DNA of 64,000 nucleotides. Source: Cylindrodendrum hubeiense. Lineage: Eukaryota > Ascomycota > Sordariomycetes > Hypocreales > Nectriaceae. The notes below the pieces were generated by a model, which saw nothing but the letters and a program-made list of their open reading frames with translations, made no database searches and was not told the DNA's origin. A program made the translations under genes and the position numbers. This document shows, in pieces, positions 58,440 through 64,000 of this stretch (positions are counted from its first letter, which is position 1; each line of letters begins with the position of its first letter). The stretch spans positions 33,231-97,230 of the forward strand of contig JAANBB010000118.1 in the NCBI GenBank assembly GCA_014621425.1, read 5' to 3'.

Positions 58440-60607
58440 CTGCTTGTTAGTGTCAGGGGCAGACGGGCTTTCACATCGCTGACTTGCAACATGGGTTGGA
58501 GTCAACGAAATGGATAGCATCTGAGATTGGATACAGAAAACGATGGGAAAATGATATATTATTTATAGGTTTTGGCATCTGATTAGCATAGAAAGATTTT
58601 CATATAGCGTTCTCACTTCCTCTTGTTAGATCTAGATTCACTCTCGTTCCAGAACTCCTTGCGTTGAAAACAGCCCGTTTCATATGCAAGTCTTATTGCC
58701 ACGATTTACTACTCTCAATTCATCTGTTGCTATACAATGTAGAGCTTCTTCTGTGATAAACCGACAGAGATCTCCGCCATTGTTTCTAGTAATCGCTGCT
58801 GTATCTATCCTCATACATGCTAATAACGCCTCAAAAAGTGAGACTCCACCCCTTTTCAGCATCAATATTATACAGAAGGGTAAGGGATGGAAGACAGTTT
58901 CTTATATCCAGGAATCTAGATAGCCTCAGATCTGGGCCTTTGACTTAATCTCGTTTTAAAGACCTCGTATGAGTTTTATCCCGTCCATGGTTCGTATCGG
59001 GCTTAGGCAGCCTGATCCTTATGCAGCTAGATATTTACTTCGATGTAAGTGGCCCTGTAAGGATTAGGGCGGTATGTCTGACCTTTAATTGATAGTCCCA
59101 GCCATCGGGCCAAAATATCAATTAATCAAAGGAAGCTACGTTGCCGAATTGTGCCGCACAACTGATGCAAGAGCCAGCGCGCGATGCAGTGGTTGAGTCA
59201 AGCGACGAGAATCAGGTCTTCATTAACTTCATATGCAGAACAGACTGCAGACAAAAAAACAAAGCAAGACTTACCGGACGACATTTGCTCGGCTCCGTTT
59301 GTGTAACAATCGAGCAAATGAAGCCTCGGGATTAAGACTTCCCGAGCCTCTCATCGGGGAATTAATGTGACACCAGCACCAGGAGCAAGTCTTCCGAAGA
59401 ATTATTAGTGGAGAGACAGGAAATAAAAGGTCCCTCTATGTACAATACCGTCATACTTCCAGCCCTTACAATGTTGCTGCATGCATGGTGGGTTCGGATA
59501 CGGCATGGCAGGATTGCTGTCAAGGCCCTTTAGCAATATTCGAATCGTTACCATTCTTTCTTGCAAACTGCGAGTCAAACACGGAGTGCTTAGCGGTCCT
59601 CGGGACATACGCCCACTTCACCATCACTACTCTATTCAGTAGCTGACGTCTGATTAGACGTTTAGAAAAATAGATTGGGTTGCTGCCGCCATACGACCGC
59701 AGCGGCCAGTGGTGGAACCCACCCTTGACCCCTGTATTGTCTATCTTCCGCCCACGGTCAAGCTCCCTGACCCAAGAGACGGGTTCTGGGGTCACAATGA
59801 CGATATCTGGTCAGAAAACGCCACCATGGGGATGGTGGCTGCCGAATGCAGCTGACCCTGCCTGCATAGCCAGGTCCCCGGATGCCAGTATCCTTGTAGT
59901 CCAGGGGCATACCCCAACCAGTTCAATTCGCCCGCCAGATACGAGCTCCAGAGTGACGTTGTACTTTTTCCCTGGGTCCGCCCAGATATTAGTGATGCTG
60001 TTGATTGGAGTGACCTCAGTGACGTTAAGATCGATGGTGAAGGTTTTGGGCTTCCCGAGGTAGACTGCCCGCACGCATCATCGCGGTCAATATTTTCGTC
60101 ATTGTCAGCTCACTGTGACCAATTAGTAGGGATTTGAACTTTTTTGTGGGATCCTTTAACGAATCGTTTGATCAGGCGATGCTTTGAGTGGTATCTACAA
60201 CTCTTGTTTATTTTGTTCAGCTTCGTTGGCCCCAGTCTCGGCCCTCGCTGTTGCAGACGCATTGCCACTACAGTCTAAAGAGACTGATGAATCTCACTTT
60301 ACTATAAAAACATTTAGAAAGAGGTTGAAATTGAAGAAATATGGTCGATGAGGACCTTAAACCATGGCAGCAACACAGGTACATAATTGCTCAGTCAAAA
60401 TTACAGATGAAGACAAACGCACATACATATGGTGATTTATCATTTCATTTAGTCTTGACTTTTCTGGTTCCCTAACTCCATAACGCCCAATAGTTCATAG
60501 TCCATGCTAGGGATCCTAGTGGACAGCCCAGATGCATCAAGGTTTGGAAGAACAAGGTTTCGGTGGTATAAATCGTCAGTCCCCTTTTCTTTGCTGTATT
60601 CGTACAC
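58440..60607. other. AT-richer intergenic stretch with one possible gene fragment
   Basis: Mostly AT-richer DNA with short ORFs. The only coding-like piece is on the minus strand at 59811-60074 and is listed separately. Confidence 0.45.
59811..60074 (-). other. Possible degenerate coding fragment
   Basis: A minus-strand open frame of about 87 codons with protein-like, beta-rich composition (KTFTIDLNVTEVTPINSITN, then KKYNVTLELVSGG). It has no ATG at its start and is preceded by a stop; a possible acceptor (GGGCAG) lies just inside at about 60067. It ends in a stop, after which a shifted frame (59520-59795) continues similarly (IVIVTPEPVSWVREL). I do not recognise the family. It may be an exon or relic of a secreted or binding protein, or chance. 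Confidence 0.3.
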
Positions 60608-61299
60608 TTAGTTCTGGCCCACAAATGCTGGGTTCTGCTCCATAGTGGCAGAAATGTATCCCCTCAGCGCCGCCCATCTGTTCGCTGTCGCCGCAGGCGC
60701 TGGTGCAGGTGTAGCGCCGACCGTCTTGTGCTGCTCCTCATCCATGTCGTCCTCGTCCTCGTCCTCATCCTGCTGCAGTCCGGCAGGTGGCTGTGTCTGC
60801 TTGACCCCAGGCGCGGCCGCGAGCTTCGCCATGCTGACACCGAAGCGGTCCATCTCGCCCCGGACGACCTTCTCCTTCCTCTTCAGCGCACCCTTGCGAC
60901 TGCGCAAACTCTTGTGCTTGATCTTGCCAGCGAGCTCGGCCTGGCCTTCTCCCTCAGCAAGCTCCGGCAGGGCATCGGCGAGTCCGTCGAGGGTGGTCTT
61001 GAGCTTTTTGCTGGGGCGGCGTCGCTTGGCCTTTGAGATGCCCGACGAGGAGATCTTGGAGACGAAGGACGAGTGTTTGATGAGGCGCTTGTCGCGCTTG
61101 GTTGATAGGAAGTCGTCCGAGACGGCGGCGCCGGGCGGAATGTCTTGGCTGGTAGCAGCGGGTGGATTTGGCCCGTAATGCGCTGGAGGCGGAGGGTGCG
61201 GGCGGAAGGCTTTTTGAGGGCGGGGGGAAGGGGAGCCTGTGAGGGAGGAAGCTGTTAGCTGAGGTTGTAGATGAGCAGAATTGGACTGTTAGCTACCAT
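60608..61299 (-). pseudogene. SLX9: SLX9 ribosome biogenesis protein, one-base frameshift near 61133
   Basis: A first exon of just the ATG (61299-61297) is followed by a 60-nt intron (GTAGCT donor, CTCACAG acceptor) and one long exon, 61236-60608. The start reads MAPLPPALKKPSARTLRLQR up to LLPAKTFRP. After that the frame is lost and the next frame continues GAAVSDDFLSTKRDKRLIKH, then ISKAKRRRPSKKLKTTLDGL and SLRSRKGALKRKEKVVRGEM. This is the Slx9 pattern: a nucleolar protein of pre-40S assembly and export. Total exon length is one base short of a multiple of three, and one extra C in CGCCCGGC would restore the frame. Slx9 is a conserved housekeeping factor, so a sequence error in the C run is quite likely and the gene may be intact in reality. 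The acidic run EDEDEDDMDEE is near the C-terminus. Confidence 0.82.
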
Positions 61300-61576
61300 T
61301 GTGTCGGTTGCAAGGCCAAAGGACGAATCTTCAGCGTTGTATGGGAAAGGCGGAATGCACCTCGAACTGTCTGCGGTTGCGGTGCGGACCAGAAATATTT
61401 TCGGTCAAGCGCGGCTCACCGAGGGGCACCGGGTTTGGTGGGGTACACCGAGGATTATGGAGGGGCACACCGTCGCTTCGACCTTGTGCGCAACTTGTCC
61501 GCAATACATCGTATGCGTCAGAAGACACCATCTTCTCTGCACTTCTTATCTGCGATTTCTGAATAAACGGTAAATT
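61300..61576. promoter_or_regulatory. Bidirectional promoter of SLX9 and UBA4
   Basis: Only 277 bp separate the two divergent start codons, so both promoters must share this space. No TATA box or named motif stands out. Divergence is seen directly; shared control is inference. Confidence 0.6.
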
Positions 61577-63128
61577 ATGCCGGAGGAATCAAGGCTTCAG
61601 GCTCTGCGCAGGCAGATTGCGGAGCACAAGGCTCGGCTGGAAGAGCTGCACTCGCAGCTTGCCGTTGCAGAGGCGCAGGAGCTACAGGAAGATGTGACAG
61701 TGCGGACATCGCAGGGTGTTGCTGCAAAGTCCCAGCGTCCAGAACAGCTCGCCGTTGCAGAGCCACAGGAGCCAGAACACGACACGGTGGCGTGGAAATG
61801 GCCACTCGAAGCACACGAATATGAGCGGTACAGTCGCCAAATGATTGTACCAAACTTCGGGCTTCAAGGTCAAACTCCCCAATATACTTATACAATCTAT
61901 CGGGACAGTACTAACATGCCATGTAGGCCAGTTGCGGTTGAAAAAGGCCAGGGTCCTCCTCGTCGGCGCGGGAGGTCTGGGATCTCCCGCTGCGGCATAC
62001 CTCGCCGGCGCAGGTGTAGGAACGGTTGGCCTAGTGGATGGCGACGAAGTCGAGGTGTCAAATCTCCATCGCCAGATTGCGCATTCGACGGGGCGCGTTG
62101 GGACTAGCAAAGTTGAAAGCGCCATTGCATACTTGAAGGAGTAAGTGGCCCCTGTCTACACATGAAGCTTTACTCACTCACACTCCCCCAGGCTGAATCC
62201 AACAATTACATACAATGCTCACATTACACACCTTACACCGCAAAACGCCCAGGATATCGTCTCAGGCTATGACCTTGTCCTCGACTGCACCGACCACCCA
62301 ACCTCGCGCTACCTCATTAGCGATATCTGCGTGCTTCTAGCCAAGCCGCTCGTCTCCGCCTCGGCCTTCCAGACTTCGGGCCAGCTCATCGTGCTCAACA
62401 ACCCGCCGCGCCAGGGCCCGTGCTACCGCTGCGTGTTCCCCAAACCGCCGCCGCCGGAGAGTGTCGTGGGGTGCGGCGAGGGCGGCATCGTCGGCCCCAT
62501 CGTCGGTGCCATGGGAGTCATGCAGGCGCTCGAGGCCATCAAGCTGATTGCGCGCGGGGACCTGGAGGGTGGCGAGGTCAAGCCGACCACGATGCTCCTA
62601 TTTAGTGGTATGGCAGATACACCGTTTCGGACCGTGAGAATGAGGGGTAAGAGGAAGGCATGTTTTGCATGTGACGAGGAGGCGGCGTTGACGCTAGAGA
62701 AGCTGAGGACGTCTATCGATTATGTCCAGTTCTGCGGCGTGAATGCGCCTGTTCAACTACTTCAACCACAGGAACGAATAACAGCAGAAGAGTATGGCCG
62801 GTTGTCAAAGACGAACAAAGATGAGCATTTGTTATTGGACGTTCGAGAGAAGGAACATTTTGATCTTTGCAACATCCCGGGCTCTGTCAACGTCCCCATT
62901 GGTCGATTCATGAGCACTCGTGGTGATGCTATACCCGACGGCCTCCCAAGCAACCTGCCTCCAACCACCGCCATCTACGTCGTCTGCCGTGTTGGCAACG
63001 ATTCGCAGATCGCCACCCAAAAGCTCAAAGACCTAGGACTCGGAAATAGCGAGAGGATCATCAAGGACATCAAAGGGGGCATGAAGGCATGGAAAGACAC
63101 CGTTGATCCAACCGTGCCTTTTATATAA
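61577..63128 (+). CDS. UBA4: Uba4/MOCS3: E1-like adenylyltransferase and sulfurtransferase
   Basis: Three exons: 61577-61868, 61927-62140 and 62192-63128. Donors are GTCAAA and GTAAGT, and the join gives 480 aa. The protein activates Urm1, and in many species the molybdopterin synthase small subunit, by adenylation, then transfers sulfur via its rhodanese domain for tRNA wobble thiolation and protein urmylation in the cytosol. An N-terminal coiled coil (residues about 5-40) precedes the E1-like core, with the ATP loop GAGGLG at 111-116 and [13 protein letters not shown]. Zinc cysteines lie in CYRC and CFAC, with a reactive loop Cys in VVGCGEGG. The rhodanese domain has [20 protein letters not shown] and active-site Cys434 (VVCRVGNDS). 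It is divergent from SLX9 and convergent with PAM17. Confidence 0.95.
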
Positions 63129-63347
63129 ACGCCGGGGACAGAGAAGGTGAGAGGATAAGATGAGATAGCCATTTCGGTCGGATGAGAGAGTTTTGAGATG
63201 ATATACATACATGCTGCGGGAATTCGGGGCCATAGCAGAGGCTGCCCGTCCCTGCCCAGCAGCTGCGCCATTACACATGAAGTTGTTGCCAAGGAGATTT
63301 TTGCTACCCACACAGAGATGTGGATGTTGGGAGGGGATGAGAGTAAT

Positions 63348-64000
63348 TTACACAAAGTTGGCAGACTTCTTTTTGTTGAAGGCCTTCTGATCTTTTAGCC
63401 AACGGCGGTATCCTGACACACTCTGGATCTTCTCGCCGTAGAAGTCGGGGACTGGGAGACGTCAGCCATTCTGCTGCTATTGCGCTTAAGAGATTACCAT
63501 ATCACTTACCTGGGTTGCTGGCACTGGAGTTTTCAGGGTTGACACGGTGCTTCTTGATGCGCGCAAAGAACTCAACCTCCTTCTGAGTCATCTGCTTCTT
63601 CCACTTGCGGTGGCTGAGGTAGAAGACCTGGCTTCCGATGCTGGGTCCAATCAACCAACCGAGGCCCGAGCATGCGAATGTCATCAAGCCGAGAGTGACA
63701 ATCGGGTCGAGGGGAATCTGAGTGACGACAGGCTCGGCGAGGCCTGCGGACAGGGCGACGGCACCGAAGCCACCGCCGAGCATGCCGCTGGTGAAAGAGA
63801 AGAGCAGTTGGACGCGACGGCGCTTGACACGGAGCTTGAAGAAGCTGTTCCAATCGAGGGGAGTCTCGTCATGTACGGCGCTCTTGGGGGCGGCCAGGTC
63901 CGAGTTGGCCCGCGCAAACGTGCGGGGAACCGCAGCGGCGAAGCATTGCTGGCGCTGGGGGAGGCGGGCGAGGCACGTCACAGAGCGGGCGGCGGTCGAG
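63348..64000 (-). CDS. PAM17: PAM17, mitochondrial import motor subunit (5' end outside window)
   Basis: Exon >64000-63510 and last exon 63451-63348 are joined over a GTAAGT/CCCAG intron. There is no ATG in the frame inside the window. The visible N-terminal part ([20 protein letters not shown]) is basic and alanine-rich like a mitochondrial presequence that continues beyond the edge. [17 protein letters not shown] is followed by two TM helices ([20 protein letters not shown] and [20 protein letters not shown]). The conserved end is [19 protein letters not shown], then [20 protein letters not shown]. Pam17 sits in the inner membrane and helps assemble the Pam16/Pam18 module of the TIM23 motor. 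At least about 197 residues are seen, close to the family's full length. Confidence 0.92.

Noticed and set aside
1..64000. CRISPR arrays, prophage or bacterial operons
   Set aside because: No regularly spaced repeats; spliceosomal introns and eukaryotic families show this is fungal nuclear DNA.

Overview
This window is nuclear DNA of a filamentous ascomycete (Pezizomycotina, most likely Sordariomycetes). It has short GT-AG introns of about 41-84 nt, CTAAC/CTGAY-type branch points, widely spaced genes without operons, long pyrimidine-rich leaders, and fungus-specific families: a Zn2Cys6 regulator, DHA1/DHA2 MFS transporters, a CSC1-like channel, an NLR-type NACHT-ankyrin relic, SLX9, PAM17 and UBA4. 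Exon joins were worked out by hand from splice signals and reading-frame continuity. No database search was possible.

Layout. 1-12 kb: a D-lactate/2-hydroxyacid dehydrogenase (+), a DHA1-type MFS exporter (-), an F-box protein broken by one in-frame TAG (-), and a CSC1/RSN1-like channel (-). 12-21 kb: gene-poor, with two short orphan-like ORFs (14162-14701, 17019-17441). 21-28 kb: a small single-pass membrane protein (+) and the full glycogen debranching enzyme (-). 29.6-34.1 kb: a divergent pair, a DHA2-type MFS transporter with a one-base frameshift (-) and a Zn2Cys6 regulator (+), sharing a 405-bp region with four CGGAG motifs. 34.5-38 kb: NAD-dependent glycerol-3-phosphate dehydrogenase (-) with a mitochondrial-type leader and an internal Met, then a gamma-glutamylcyclotransferase-like membrane protein (-). 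39-45.4 kb: a large basic nuclear-looking protein with one in-frame TAG (+), and a NEDD8-specific Ulp1-family protease (+). 46.2-49.6 kb: a decayed NACHT-ankyrin NLR whose P-loop is deleted. 50-54.8 kb: AT-richer DNA with no intact gene. 54.8-58.4 kb: a bZIP-like protein with an atypical basic region (+) and an alpha/beta hydrolase (+). 60.6-64 kb: a conserved housekeeping block of SLX9 (-, one-base frameshift), UBA4 (+) and the 3' part of PAM17 (-, cut by the window edge).

The most unusual feature is that four otherwise well-preserved genes each carry exactly one disabling change: two in-frame TAGs and two one-base losses. One of them, SLX9, belongs to a conserved housekeeping family. This could be unpolished sequence or real early gene decay, and it should be settled before any biological reading. 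The best regulatory lead is the CGGAG cluster between the Zn2Cys6 regulator and its divergent transporter. I did not see a convincing wholly new multi-gene system.
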